DNA of 33,846 nucleotides, taken from the NCBI GenBank assembly GCA_900318795.1, contig ONLU01000038.1, positions 1 through 33,846 of the forward strand, in the 5' to 3' direction. The notes below the pieces were generated by a model that saw only the letters and a list, made by a program, of their open reading frames with translations, did no database searches and was not told the origin of the DNA. The DNA is from an uncultured Prevotellaceae bacterium. GTDB lineage: Bacteria; Bacteroidota; Bacteroidia; Bacteroidales; Bacteroidaceae. The number at the start of each line of letters is the position of its first letter. Within the stretch, counting starts at the first letter, position 1. Below, piece after piece: positions 17,045 to 25,807 of this stretch. Made by a program: the position numbers and the translations under genes.

Positions 17045-17629
17045 CTTCGACCAAAAGTCTACCAGTTCTATTTCGAACACCAACGTACTGTAGCCTGGTA
17101 TGACGACAGTTCCCGACCCTGCGGTTCCGTAGCCCAACTGATAGGGCACAGTGACACGCCATTTGTCTCCGCGTTTCATGTGTTGCAAGGCGGTACTAAA
17201 GCCTTCTACGACGCCACTGACAGAGACTTTGTAAGGGACGTCGACATCTGGGTCATAAGTAGACAGATAACTCTTGTCAAACTCGAAGCCAGCGAAATAG
17301 TTCTGAGTAGGTATGAGTCGTCCGACATAGTGCACCTGAACGGTGTCCGTATAGAACGGGCTCTGAGAACCCTCACCCTTCTTGAGGACGTCAACCAAAA
17401 TGCACTTTTCATGGGCAATCTCGTTGAGTGTCAAGCTTTCAGGCTGTGACCAGCTGGGCAGGATGAACGAGGTCGCCGTCTTTGCGGTATGAGTCTGATA
17501 CGCCTGTTCGAAATAGGTTTCGTTCAGCGTACGCCATCCTGCCTCATCGAATGCATCATCGTCAGCCTCAGTGCACGACGCGAGGCCGAGCACTGAGAGG
17601 CTGATGAAAAGGTAATGCTTGATATTCAT
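17021..17629 (-). CDS. FKBP-type peptidyl-prolyl isomerase lipoprotein
   Basis: This 202-residue lipoprotein folds client proteins outside the cytoplasm. The signal sequence ends LGLASC with lipidated Cys19, followed by acidic residues (TEADDD) of the kind that favour surface export in Bacteroidota. The C-terminal FKBP domain (residues ~85-195) shows VQVHYVGRL, GVVEGFSTALQHMKRGDKWRVTVP and YGTAGSG...IPGYSTLVFEIELVDF. It lies 4 nt downstream of glyS, so the two are co-transcribed. Confidence 0.9.
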   Translation of the reverse strand: MNIKHYLFISLSVLGLASCTEADDDAFDEAGWRTLNETYFEQAYQTHTAKTATSFILPSWSQPESLTLNEIAHEKCILVDVLKKGEGSQSPFYTDTVQVHYVGRLIPTQNYFAGFEFDKSYLSTYDPDVDVPYKVSVSGVVEGFSTALQHMKRGDKWRVTVPYQLGYGTAGSGTVVIPGYSTLVFEIELVDFWSKKKGDRNE

Positions 17630-17633
17630 TTCT

Positions 17634-19175
17634 TTACTGCAGTTTCTTTAAAAGGCTTGCAATGCTTACTTTGTCTTCGATGATACCATTGAGCTCACTG
17701 ATGGGTACACGCTCCTGTTCCATAGTGTCGCGGAAGCGGAGCGTCACACAGTTGTCGTTCAGTGTATCGTGGTCCACGGTGACACAATATGGTGTACCAA
17801 TGGCGTCCTGACGACGATAGCGCTTGCCGATAGAGTCCTTCTCGTCATACTGGCAGTTGAAGTGGAACTTCAGCTGGTCGATGATTTCACGAGCCTTCTC
17901 GGGCAGTCCGTCTTTCTTGACCAGCGGCATCACAGCACACTTCACAGGTGCCAGAGCTGCAGGCAGTTTCAGCACGGTGCGCGTCTCGCCATTCTCCAGT
18001 TTTTCCTCTTCGAAGGCGTGACACATGATAGAGAGGAACATACGATCGACACCAATAGAGGTCTCGATGACATACGGTGTGTAGCTCTCGTTGGTCTGAG
18101 GATCAAAGTACTTGATGCTCTTTCCTGAGTACTTCTCGTGCTGCGACAGGTCGAAGTTGGTACGTGAGTGGATGCCCTCCACCTCCTTGAAGCCGAACGG
18201 CATCTTGAACTCGATGTCGGTAGCTGCGTTGGCGTAGTGGGCTAACTTGTCGTGGTCGTGGAAGCGGTAGTTCTCAGCACCGAAGCCCAGGGCCAGATGC
18301 CACTTCATACGGGTTTCCTTCCACTTGGGGAACCAATCCAGTTCTGTGCCAGGCTGTACGAAGAACTGCATCTCCATCTGTTCGAACTCACGCATGCGGA
18401 ATATGAACTGACGAGCCACGATCTCGTTACGGAAAGCCTTACCAATCTGGGCAATACCGAAGGGAATCTTCATACGACCGGTCTTTTGGACATTCAGGTA
18501 GTTCACAAAGATACCCTGTGCCGTTTCAGGACGCAGGTAGACCTTCATGGAGCCATCAGCAGAAGCCCCCATCTCGGTAGAGAACATCAGGTTGAACTGA
18601 CGCACGTCAGTCCAGTTGCGGGTGCCGCTGATGGGGCAGACAATCTCCTCGTCCAGGATAATCTGCTTCAGTTCGTCCAAGTCGGGCCCCTGCATGGCAG
18701 CAGCATAGCGGGCATGCAGTGCGTCGCGCTTCTCCTTGGTTTCCTTCACTCGCTCACTGGTTTCCAGGTACTTGGCCTCGTCGAACGAGTCGCCAAAGCG
18801 CTTGCGTGCCTTCTCGACCTCCTTCTGAATCTTCTCGTCATATTTTGCAATCTGATCCTCAATCAGGACGTCAGCGCGATAACGTTTCTTAGAGTCGCGG
18901 TTGTCAATCAAGGGGTCGTTGAAAGCATCGACATGACCTGACGCCTTCCAGATGGTGGGGTGCATAAAGATGGCCGAATCGATACCAACGATATTCTCAT
19001 GCAGCATTGTCATGGCCTTCCACCAGTACTGCTTGATATTATTCTTCAACTCAACGCCGTTCTGACCATAGTCATAGACAGCGCCTAAACCATCGTAAAT
19101 CTCACTTGAGGGGAACACAAAACCATACTCCTTACAGTGACTCACGATTTTCTTAAAAACATCTTCTTGTGCCAT
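17634..19175 (-). CDS. glyS: glycyl-tRNA synthetase (alpha2 type)
   Basis: This class II synthetase charges tRNA-Gly. It is 513 residues, the homodimeric archaeal/eukaryotic-like type usual in Bacteroidota. It has YLRPETAQGIFVNY, motif 2 FRNEIVARQFIFRMREFEQ, motif 3 IETSIGVDRMFLSIM and a C-terminal anticodon-binding domain (residues ~405-510). An internal coiled segment (residues ~108-160, rich in K/E/R) is inserted before the CPISGTRNW region. It is divergent from parC across a 117-nt promoter region. Confidence 0.95.
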   Translation of the reverse strand: MAQEDVFKKIVSHCKEYGFVFPSSEIYDGLGAVYDYGQNGVELKNNIKQYWWKAMTMLHENIVGIDSAIFMHPTIWKASGHVDAFNDPLIDNRDSKKRYRADVLIEDQIAKYDEKIQKEVEKARKRFGDSFDEAKYLETSERVKETKEKRDALHARYAAAMQGPDLDELKQIILDEEIVCPISGTRNWTDVRQFNLMFSTEMGASADGSMKVYLRPETAQGIFVNYLNVQKTGRMKIPFGIAQIGKAFRNEIVARQFIFRMREFEQMEMQFFVQPGTELDWFPKWKETRMKWHLALGFGAENYRFHDHDKLAHYANAATDIEFKMPFGFKEVEGIHSRTNFDLSQHEKYSGKSIKYFDPQTNESYTPYVIETSIGVDRMFLSIMCHAFEEEKLENGETRTVLKLPAALAPVKCAVMPLVKKDGLPEKAREIIDQLKFHFNCQYDEKDSIGKRYRRQDAIGTPYCVTVDHDTLNDNCVTLRFRDTMEQERVPISELNGIIEDKVSIASLLKKLQ

Positions 19176-19292
19176 AAAAACTATAATAATTTCGAAATTA
19201 TGGCTGCAAAGGTACTAAAAAATTCATAATTCATAATTCATAATTGATAATTATTTAGTATCTTTGCAACATTATTTAATAAAATACACCTA
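19176..19292. promoter_or_regulatory. divergent glyS/parC promoter region
   Basis: The minus strand carries TACCTTTG (19207-19214) for glyS; the + strand carries TATCTTTG (19259-19266) for parC. Neither has a good TTTG 20 nt upstream. Between them is a tandem AATTCATA-type repeat (19221-19248). Confidence 0.6.
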
Positions 19293-22025
19293 ATGGACGA
19301 CGAAACAAAGGATATCAACAACTCTGAGACCCCCGAGAATTCAGAATACCCAGAGTATTCCGAGAACTCCGAAAATTCCGAGACCACCGAGAACTCTGAG
19401 GCTCACTCTGACTACAAACCTGTCAACCGCTTCGACGCTGCTGCCGTACACCATCTGAGCGGCATGTACCAGAACTGGTTTCTGGACTATGCCTCGTACG
19501 TGATTCTGGAGCGTGCCGTACCCCATATCGAGGACGGACTGAAACCCGTCCAGCGCCGCATCCTGCACTCTATGAAGCGCATGGACGACGGCCGCTACAA
19601 CAAGGTGGCCAACATTGTGGGCCATACCATGCAGTTCCACCCTCACGGCGACGCCTCTATCGGCGATGCACTGGTTCAGATGGGCCAGAAAGACTTACTC
19701 ATCGACACACAGGGCAACTGGGGCAACATCCTGACTGGCAACAAGGCGGCTGCCCCACGTTACATCGAGGCCCGACTTTCTAAGTTTGCCCTGGACACGG
19801 TGTTCAATCCCAAGACCACCGAGTGGCAGATGTCGTACGACGGCCGCAACAAGGAGCCCATCACCCTACCCGTCAAGTATCCCCTACTGCTGGCACAGGG
19901 CGCCGAGGGTATCGCCGTCGGCTTGTCGTCTAAGATTCTGCCCCACAACTTCGTCGAGATATGCGACGCAGCCATTGCGTACCTGCACAACGAGGAGTTC
20001 CACCTCTATCCCGACTTCCCTACGGGTGGTTCAATAGATGTATCCAAGTACAACGACGGCCAGCGCGGCGGTGTGCTGAAGGTACGTGCCAAGATAGAGA
20101 AACTGGACCCCAAGACACTGGTCATCCGCGAGATTCCCTTCTCGAAGACCACTGAGACCATCATTGACAGCATCCTGAAGGCCATCGAGAAGGGCAAGAT
20201 CAAGGCTCGCCACGTAGAAGACCTGACGGCAGCCAAGGTGGAGATACAGGTACAGCTGGCTCCTGGCGTGTCGTCGGACAAGACGCTGGATGCCCTGTAT
20301 GCCTTCTCCGACTGCGAAATCAACATATCGCCCAACTGCTGCGTCATCGAGGACAACAAGCCACAGTTCCTGACCGTCAGCGATGTGCTGCGCCACTCAG
20401 TAGACCGTACCAAAGACCTCATCCGCCAGGAACTGGAAATCCGTAAGGGCGAACTGCTGGAACAGCTGCACTTCTCGTCGCTGGAGAAAATATTCATCGA
20501 GGAGCGCATCTACAAGGACAAAAAGTTCGAGCAGGCACCAGACATCGACTCTGTCTGCGAACATATTGACGAACGGCTGACACCATTCTATCCTCAGATG
20601 GTTCGCGAGGTCACCAAGGACGACATCCTGCGTCTGCTGGAAATCAAGATGCAGCGCATCCTCAAGTTCAACAAGGACAAAGCCGACGAGCTGATGGCGC
20701 GCATCAAGGCCGAGATAGAGGAGATAGACCGTGACCTGGCTAATCTGGTAGAGGTGACCGCCAACTGGTTCCAGTTCCTCAAGGACAAGTACGGCAAGGA
20801 CCACCCGCGACTGACCGAGATACGCAACTTCGACACCATCGAGGCCACGAAGGTTGTCGAGGCCAACCAGAAGCTGTACATCAACCGCCAGGACGGCTTC
20901 ATCGGCACCAGTCTGAAGAAAGACGAGTTTGTATGCAACTGCTCAGACATCGACGACATCATCATCTTCTATAAGGATGGCAAGTTCAAGGTAGTCCGCG
21001 TTGCCGACAAGTTGTTTATCGGCAAGAACGTCATGTGGCTGGGCGTCTTCAAGAAGAACGACCAGCGAACCATCTACAATGCCGTCTATCGCGACGGACG
21101 CAAGGGTTACTACTACATCAAGCGCTTCAACGTTCCCTCCATCACCCGAGACCGCGAGTACGACCTGACCATCGGCACCGAAGGTTCGCGCGTGCTCTAC
21201 TTCACGGCCAACCCCAACGGCGAGGCAGAGGTCATCAAGGTGACCCTCGACCCGGCACCTAAGCTGAAGCGTATCTTCTTCGACAAGGACTTCAGCGACG
21301 TGCTCATCAAGGGCCGCGCCGCCAAGGGCAACCTGCTGACCAAGTACCAAGTGCACCGCATCGGGCTGAAGTCGCACGGACACTCGACACTGGGCGGACG
21401 CAAGGTATGGTACGACCCCGACGTCAACCGTCTGAACTACGACGAGCACGGACGACTGCTGGGCGAGTTCAACGACGGCGACCAGATATTGGTCATCCTC
21501 AAGAACGGCGACTACTACCTGAGCGGCTTCGATGCCAACGTCCACTTCGAGGACAACATTGCACGACTGGAGAAGTACGAGGCCGACAAGGTCTGGAGTT
21601 GCGTGCTCTACGATGCCGACAATCAGGGCTATCCCTACGTCAAGCGTTTCCTGATGGAGGCCTCCAAGCGCAAGCAGAACTTCTTAGGTGAGAATCCCAA
21701 TTCCCAGCAGATACTGCTCACTGACACCTGCTACCCTCGTCTGCTGGTCACCTATGGTGGCAACGACGAGTTCCGCGGAACAGAAGAGATAGACGTCGAA
21801 CAGTTCATCAGCGTCAAGGGCTTTAAGGCCAAGGGCAAGCGACTGACCACCTGGCAGGTGGACAGCATCACCGAACTGGAGCCTCTCCGTTTCCCTGAGC
21901 CACCAGAGCCTGAGGAGGAAGAGGAGGAAGAAGAAAACCTCGACCCCGATGCCGGCAAGAGCCAACAGCAGGTACTCGACGAACTGACCGGACAACTCAG
22001 CCTCTTCCCCAACGATGAAGAATAA
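19293..22025 (+). CDS. parC: DNA topoisomerase IV subunit A
   Basis: This is the breakage-reunion subunit of a type IIA topoisomerase. It has 910 residues. Residues ~50-500 are the winged-helix/tower/coiled-coil core with catalytic Tyr157 in KAAAPRYIEARLSKFA. Residues ~540-850 form the C-terminal beta-propeller. The N-terminus (~1-40) is a low-complexity acidic run of NSE/YSE repeats, and a Glu-rich tail lies near 870-885. The weak GyrA-box motif and overall pattern fit the Bacteroidota ParC form better than GyrA, but the distinction is from memory. Its 3' end overlaps the next gene by 11 nt. Confidence 0.88.
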   Translation: MDDETKDINNSETPENSEYPEYSENSENSETTENSEAHSDYKPVNRFDAAAVHHLSGMYQNWFLDYASYVILERAVPHIEDGLKPVQRRILHSMKRMDDGRYNKVANIVGHTMQFHPHGDASIGDALVQMGQKDLLIDTQGNWGNILTGNKAAAPRYIEARLSKFALDTVFNPKTTEWQMSYDGRNKEPITLPVKYPLLLAQGAEGIAVGLSSKILPHNFVEICDAAIAYLHNEEFHLYPDFPTGGSIDVSKYNDGQRGGVLKVRAKIEKLDPKTLVIREIPFSKTTETIIDSILKAIEKGKIKARHVEDLTAAKVEIQVQLAPGVSSDKTLDALYAFSDCEINISPNCCVIEDNKPQFLTVSDVLRHSVDRTKDLIRQELEIRKGELLEQLHFSSLEKIFIEERIYKDKKFEQAPDIDSVCEHIDERLTPFYPQMVREVTKDDILRLLEIKMQRILKFNKDKADELMARIKAEIEEIDRDLANLVEVTANWFQFLKDKYGKDHPRLTEIRNFDTIEATKVVEANQKLYINRQDGFIGTSLKKDEFVCNCSDIDDIIIFYKDGKFKVVRVADKLFIGKNVMWLGVFKKNDQRTIYNAVYRDGRKGYYYIKRFNVPSITRDREYDLTIGTEGSRVLYFTANPNGEAEVIKVTLDPAPKLKRIFFDKDFSDVLIKGRAAKGNLLTKYQVHRIGLKSHGHSTLGGRKVWYDPDVNRLNYDEHGRLLGEFNDGDQILVILKNGDYYLSGFDANVHFEDNIARLEKYEADKVWSCVLYDADNQGYPYVKRFLMEASKRKQNFLGENPNSQQILLTDTCYPRLLVTYGGNDEFRGTEEIDVEQFISVKGFKAKGKRLTTWQVDSITELEPLRFPEPPEPEEEEEEEENLDPDAGKSQQQVLDELTGQLSLFPNDEE

Positions 22026-22854
22026 GTTGCTCTCCATCCTGTTACTGCTCCCGTGTGTTACGCTTTTTGCGCAACAAAACGACTCATTGGCAGCAAAACC
22101 ATGCCCCAACGACATGTCGCTGAAGGTCATCACGCGCAGCCACATGCTGGGCATCGGCGGCACCAAGGTGCTGGACACCTACCTCTCTGACGAGCACTTC
22201 AGCGGCATCGGATTCTCGTTTCTGGCCACCGTCGAGCGGCAGCGTCCGACGCGTCGCTGGAGCACGCTCATGGAGCACGAGGCCAACTTCTCGTTTGTCA
22301 AGGACCGTGTCCGCTCCAAGCAGGAACTGGAGGGTGCCTACAACTTCTACTGGGGCAAGTTCTATGCCTGGCATCTCTTCGACCGGCGGCTGAAGCTGCA
22401 GGCCGGCGGACTGGTCAACGTTTCGGCAGGCTTTATCTACAACACCGCCAACTCCAACAATCCCGCCCAGGCCCGACTGCACCTGAACCTCATGCCCACC
22501 GGCATCGCCACCTACCATTTCCAGCTCTTCCGGCGGCCCGTTGCCGCCCGCTACGAGCTCGCGCTGCCACTGGCCGGCATCATGTTCTCGCCCAACTACG
22601 GACAGTCCTACTACGAAATATTCTCACGCGGCAACTACGACCACAACATCGTGCCCACCACCTTTGTCTCGGCTCCTGAGTGGCGCCACATGCTGACACT
22701 CGACGCCCAACTGTCAAGCCGCCTGACGCTGCGGGTGGGCTATCTTGGCAACATGCAGCAGCACAAGGTCAACGGCCTGCGCCAGCACGTCTACACCCAC
22801 CGCCTGCTCATCGGACTGACCAAACGCTTCAGCATCATTCCCCACGCCCTATGA
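22015..22854 (+). CDS. DUF3316-like outer-membrane beta-barrel protein
   Basis: The 279-residue protein has a signal peptide (1-~20, ending LFAQ). It is followed by alternating beta-strand segments rich in Tyr, Phe and Leu, and ends in an aromatic/basic strand pattern (RLLIGLTKRFSI) typical of barrels. It resembles DUF3316 proteins, whose function is not known. It starts inside parC and overlaps the following protease start (ATGA), so all three are probably one transcript. Confidence 0.75.
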   Translation: MKNKLLSILLLLPCVTLFAQQNDSLAAKPCPNDMSLKVITRSHMLGIGGTKVLDTYLSDEHFSGIGFSFLATVERQRPTRRWSTLMEHEANFSFVKDRVRSKQELEGAYNFYWGKFYAWHLFDRRLKLQAGGLVNVSAGFIYNTANSNNPAQARLHLNLMPTGIATYHFQLFRRPVAARYELALPLAGIMFSPNYGQSYYEIFSRGNYDHNIVPTTFVSAPEWRHMLTLDAQLSSRLTLRVGYLGNMQQHKVNGLRQHVYTHRLLIGLTKRFSIIPHAL

Positions 22855-23873
22855 AAAGGTCTCTACAATATCTATTTAAATTACTACAAGCAGTCGTCCT
22901 GGTCACGCTGTTCTCCTGCGTCGACACCGACGAGCGTCCCAACACGCCTACAGGCAACTTCGAGGCTCTGTGGCACATCCTGGACGAGCACTACTGCTTC
23001 TTCGACTACAAACAGCACGAATACGGCCTCGACTGGAATGACGTGTATAACAAATATAAGGTACGCGTAAGCGACAAGATGACTGAGGGCCAGCTCTTCG
23101 AGGTGCTCACCGACATGCTCAGCGAGCTGCGCGACGGACACGTCAACCTCTCCTACTCCATGGACTACGGCCGCTACTGGGCGTGGCACGAGGCCTATCC
23201 CCAGAACTACAGCGACACGCTGGAACGGCGCTACATGGGCACTGACTACAAGATATCTGCCGGCATCAACTACCGCGTGCTCGACGACAACATCGGCTAC
23301 CTGCGCTACGGGTCGTTCTCACTGCCCGTGGGCGAAGGCAATCTGGACGACGTGCTGATCTACTTTGCCCTATGCCGCGGACTCATCATCGACATCCGCA
23401 ACAATGGCGGCGGCGACCTGACCACCGCCGAACGGCTGGCAGGCCGCTTCGTACAGGAGAAGACACTGGTAGGATACATGCAGCACAAGACAGGTACCGG
23501 CCACAGCGACTTCTCCGCGATGGAGCCCTGCTACCTGGAGCCCTCCAGCAACGTGCGCTGGCACAAGCCCGTCTGCGTGCTCACCAACCGCAGCGTCTAC
23601 AGTGCCGCCAACGCCTTTGCCGCCTGGATGGGCACTCTGCCCAACGTCACACTGGTGGGCGACCATACTGGCGGCGGCTCCGGACTGCCCATGTCGAGTT
23701 CGCTGCCCATAGGCTGGAGCGTGCGTTTCTCAGCCTGCCCCATGTACGACGCCCAGCGCCAGCAGACCGAGTTCGGCATCCCCGCCGACGTCCCCGCTGC
23801 CCCCACCGACGAGGCTACAGCACAAGGCATCGACCCCATAATTGAAACAGCACGAAAACTTTTAACCGAATAA
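22851..23873 (+). CDS. S41-family (C-terminal processing-like) peptidase, lipoprotein
   Basis: The 340-residue protease has a lipoprotein signal ending TLFSC (Cys23). It has a tail-like N-domain with ELRDGHVNL near residue 88, then the catalytic core: GLIIDIRNNGGGD near 180 and nucleophile Ser251 in NRSVYSAANAFA. There is no obvious PDZ domain, as in many Bacteroidota S41 lipoproteins. ATG 22851 is chosen because it gives the signal peptide and overlaps the preceding stop; upstream in-frame codons are shadows of the previous gene. Confidence 0.88.
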   Translation: MKRSLQYLFKLLQAVVLVTLFSCVDTDERPNTPTGNFEALWHILDEHYCFFDYKQHEYGLDWNDVYNKYKVRVSDKMTEGQLFEVLTDMLSELRDGHVNLSYSMDYGRYWAWHEAYPQNYSDTLERRYMGTDYKISAGINYRVLDDNIGYLRYGSFSLPVGEGNLDDVLIYFALCRGLIIDIRNNGGGDLTTAERLAGRFVQEKTLVGYMQHKTGTGHSDFSAMEPCYLEPSSNVRWHKPVCVLTNRSVYSAANAFAAWMGTLPNVTLVGDHTGGGSGLPMSSSLPIGWSVRFSACPMYDAQRQQTEFGIPADVPAAPTDEATAQGIDPIIETARKLLTE

Positions 23874-23905
23874 TTTGGTGGTTTCAAAAAAACTCCTTAC
23901 CTTTG
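23874..23905 (+). promoter_or_regulatory. promoter for the tRNA-Leu/tRNA-Val unit
   Basis: TTTG (23874-23877), 20 nt, TACCTTTG (23898-23905): consensus promoter, directly after the S41 stop codon. It leads into hairpin repeats and then tRNA-Leu. Confidence 0.85.
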
Positions 23906-23938
23906 CACCCGCGTTTCGAAAAGATTACCTAATTATTT

Positions 23939-24013
23939 AGGAATTGACGCTTACGACGTCAACAAAGGAATTGACGTTTATCACGTCAACAAAGGAATTG
24001 ACTTCGTCGATTG
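23939..24013 (+). repeat. tandem 27-bp hairpin repeats in the tRNA leader
   Basis: Two full units (23939-23965, 23966-23992) and one partial unit (23993-24013) start AGGAATTGAC. Each contains an inverted TTGACG...CGTCAA, so the leader transcript would carry serial small hairpins directly 5' of the tRNA. Confidence 0.8.
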
Positions 24014-24014
24014 C

Positions 24015-24099
24015 GCGCCTGTGGCGGAATTGGTAGACGCGTTAGACTTAGGATCTAATGTTTCACGGCGTGCAGGTTCGAGTCCTGTCAGGCGCACCA
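24015..24099 (+). tRNA. tRNA-Leu (anticodon TAG)
   Basis: Acceptor GCGCCTG/CAGGCGC, anticodon stem TTAGA/TCTAA around CTTAGGA (anticodon TAG), long variable arm typical of Leu, T-loop TTCGAGT, encoded CCA at 24097-24099. Confidence 0.95.
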
Positions 24100-24144
24100 G
24101 ACTAAGGGTAGTTTTGGTAAAACAGACAAAAAAAAATTGAAAAC

Positions 24145-24218
24145 GTCGGCATAGCTCAGCTGGTTAGAGTATCACCTTGACATGGTGGGGGTCCTTGGTT
24201 CGAGTCCAAGTGTCGACA
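24145..24218 (+). tRNA. tRNA-Val (anticodon GAC)
   Basis: Acceptor GTCGGCA/TGTCGAC with one G-T pair, D-arm CTCAGCTGGTTAGAG, anticodon loop TTGACAT (GAC), T-loop TTCGAGT, discriminator A. CCA is not encoded, unlike in the other two tRNAs here. Confidence 0.93.
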
Positions 24219-24225
24219 CACAGCA

Positions 24226-24258
24226 AAATCCCTTCGCATTCAGTGCGAAGGGATTTTT
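24226..24258 (+). terminator. terminator after tRNA-Val
   Basis: A 13-bp perfect stem (AAATCCCTTCGCA 24226-24238 with TGCGAAGGGATTT 24244-24256) runs into TTTTT. Confidence 0.92.
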
Positions 24259-24295
24259 CGTTGCTAAAAGAACCATTCTCCGACTCCGTTCAAGC

Positions 24296-25474
24296 CTACT
24301 CGTCCCCATGATAGACCACCAAGCGCTGGCCAGCCGTCACGTTCAGGCCCGTAAACGTGGCACCGCTGGCATCGTGGCTGGTGGGGTTGATGGCGTCGCC
24401 CGTGCCGTCCACCTTGGCCGTGAAGGTCACATCACCCAGGTTGTTGCCGCTGACTGCCACACGTGTGATGGGCGCTGTAGCTGTCACGTTGCCACCTGCA
24501 ATACTCTGGCTGACACCATTGATGGTGGCAGTGGTATTGTAGGAAGGCTCGCCGGGAGTCACACCGCCACTGCCGCCACTTGGGGTGACGTCGTCGGTAG
24601 TACCCGTACCGCTCACACCGGCATTGTTCAGATAGAACTCTGACTCCATGTCGATTTCATTTACTGTGTAGCTGTTATCTACGGCCTGCTGAAGACTGCA
24701 CAGGTCGCTGCCAAAGCCAGCCTCGTTGAGCACCAGCTGACAGTTGCTGCGGAACCAGTCACCACTCTTGTCCTTGCGGCTGACAATGATGCCCGCTGCA
24801 ACAACATCGCCTCCACGGCCCAGCACGAAACTAAAGTGGTCGGTGTCGAACTCGAAAGTCGAAAAGTTTAGCTTGTTTTTCCAGTTCGAGCATGGGAACT
24901 CGCCCTCGCTGTTCACAATTTCCGTGCTCATAGGAGCACCACTGCCATCTGCATTGCGAGGATTCAGCACAATACGGGCGTAGTTTACCTCATACTCGCC
25001 TTGGCGCTTTTGGACAGTTACGAACGTCAACTGGTCGCCACGCTGAAGCCCCCACGCCGTGATAAAGTCGGCATAGCTGCGACTGGGGGCATTGACATAC
25101 GCCTTGTGACCGTCTTCCGCATCAATGCCCACCGATACTGCAGGCAGTTGCCCCTGCGAGATAATGACGGCATAAGGAGACCACTTCTCACTCTGAAGCG
25201 GCATGAACTGGTAGAATTGAGACAATGATTGTCCCGAGTGCTGTAGTGCTGCCGCACGCTCGCGAAGATAGCGAAGGTTAGCCTTGCGAAACTTGTTCAT
25301 GCACTGCAAACCAGAAGAAAACCCTTCAAAAGCATGACCCGCAATGAACTTAAACTTAGCATAAGCAAAAGCCACCACCAAAATAAAAATCCTTTGAACT
25401 GTTTGAGCTGCTGTCTGAGGATTTTTGACACGATGGTTTGTGGTACCATCAACCGTTAACTTAATTGTTTTCAT
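24296..25474 (-). CDS. hypothetical protein, possibly DUF6266-like
   Basis: I do not recognise a function in this 392-residue protein. There is no signal peptide. The N-terminal ~75 residues (NPQTAAQTVQRIFILVVAF... then a GF-rich helix) resemble from memory the start of DUF6266 proteins, common uncharacterised Bacteroidota proteins that often occur in accessory regions. The middle has mixed beta structure. The C-terminal ~90 residues are a Gly/Thr/Ser linker followed by an Ig-like beta domain (TINGVSQSIAGGNVT ... GLNVTAGQRLVVY). It has a long repeat-filled leader and ends facing the tRNA terminator. Confidence 0.7.
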   Translation of the reverse strand: MKTIKLTVDGTTNHRVKNPQTAAQTVQRIFILVVAFAYAKFKFIAGHAFEGFSSGLQCMNKFRKANLRYLRERAAALQHSGQSLSQFYQFMPLQSEKWSPYAVIISQGQLPAVSVGIDAEDGHKAYVNAPSRSYADFITAWGLQRGDQLTFVTVQKRQGEYEVNYARIVLNPRNADGSGAPMSTEIVNSEGEFPCSNWKNKLNFSTFEFDTDHFSFVLGRGGDVVAAGIIVSRKDKSGDWFRSNCQLVLNEAGFGSDLCSLQQAVDNSYTVNEIDMESEFYLNNAGVSGTGTTDDVTPSGGSGGVTPGEPSYNTTATINGVSQSIAGGNVTATAPITRVAVSGNNLGDVTFTAKVDGTGDAINPTSHDASGATFTGLNVTAGQRLVVYHGDE

Positions 25475-25518
25475 CTTTTAATTAGTGTTTAAGAAACAAC
25501 ATTGATCCTTCCCTTGGA

Positions 25519-25661
25519 GATAGAGACCTGATAGAGGTCTGATAGAGGCCAGATAGAGGTCTGATAGAGTTCTGATAGAGCTCAGTAGGCGCCGAATATG
25601 AGTTCTGTATGAATTCAACATGACTTCTGTATGAGAGCAACATGAACTCGTCATGAGCAAT
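25519..25661. repeat. 13 tandem 11-bp repeats in the leader
   Basis: An unbroken 11-bp period runs for 13 units. The first six are GATAGAGGTCT-like (25519-25584), unit 7 (25585-25595) is degenerate, and the last six are ATATGAGTTCT-like (25596-25661). Both classes share an ATnGAnnTC core. It lies between a putative minus-strand promoter and the start of the 24296-25474 gene, so it would be transcribed as 5' leader. Confidence 0.85.
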
Positions 25662-25714
25662 CAAAGGGTCTGACCGTGTATTCTCCAATACGAGACCTTT
25701 CGACGGCAAAGATA
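25662..25714 (-). promoter_or_regulatory. putative promoter and hairpin for the 24296-25474 gene
   Basis: The minus strand has TATCTTTG (25707-25714) as -7 box; the nearest TTTG is 26 nt upstream, so the -33 match is poor. An imperfect hairpin follows (AAAGGGTCT near 25663 with AGACCTTT near 25693, with inner GTATT/AATAC). Confidence 0.45.
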
Positions 25715-25807
25715 CGCATTTGTTCTGCAACCGACAGACACAAAAAAGGAGTACTTTTCAGCACTCCATTATTAATCCAGCGTTTATCCAGTTCCAGTCC
25801 ATTCAGG

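Noticed and set aside
24145-24218. tRNA-Val 3' end as an island attachment site
   Set aside because: I could not find a repeat of the tRNA 3' end further right in the window and there is no integrase.
24296-25474. Outer-membrane or secreted protein
   Set aside because: The C-terminal beta domain looks extracellular, but no signal peptide is present at the N-terminus.
25519-25661. CRISPR array
   Set aside because: Units are 11 bp and directly abutting, without spacers; no cas genes in the window.
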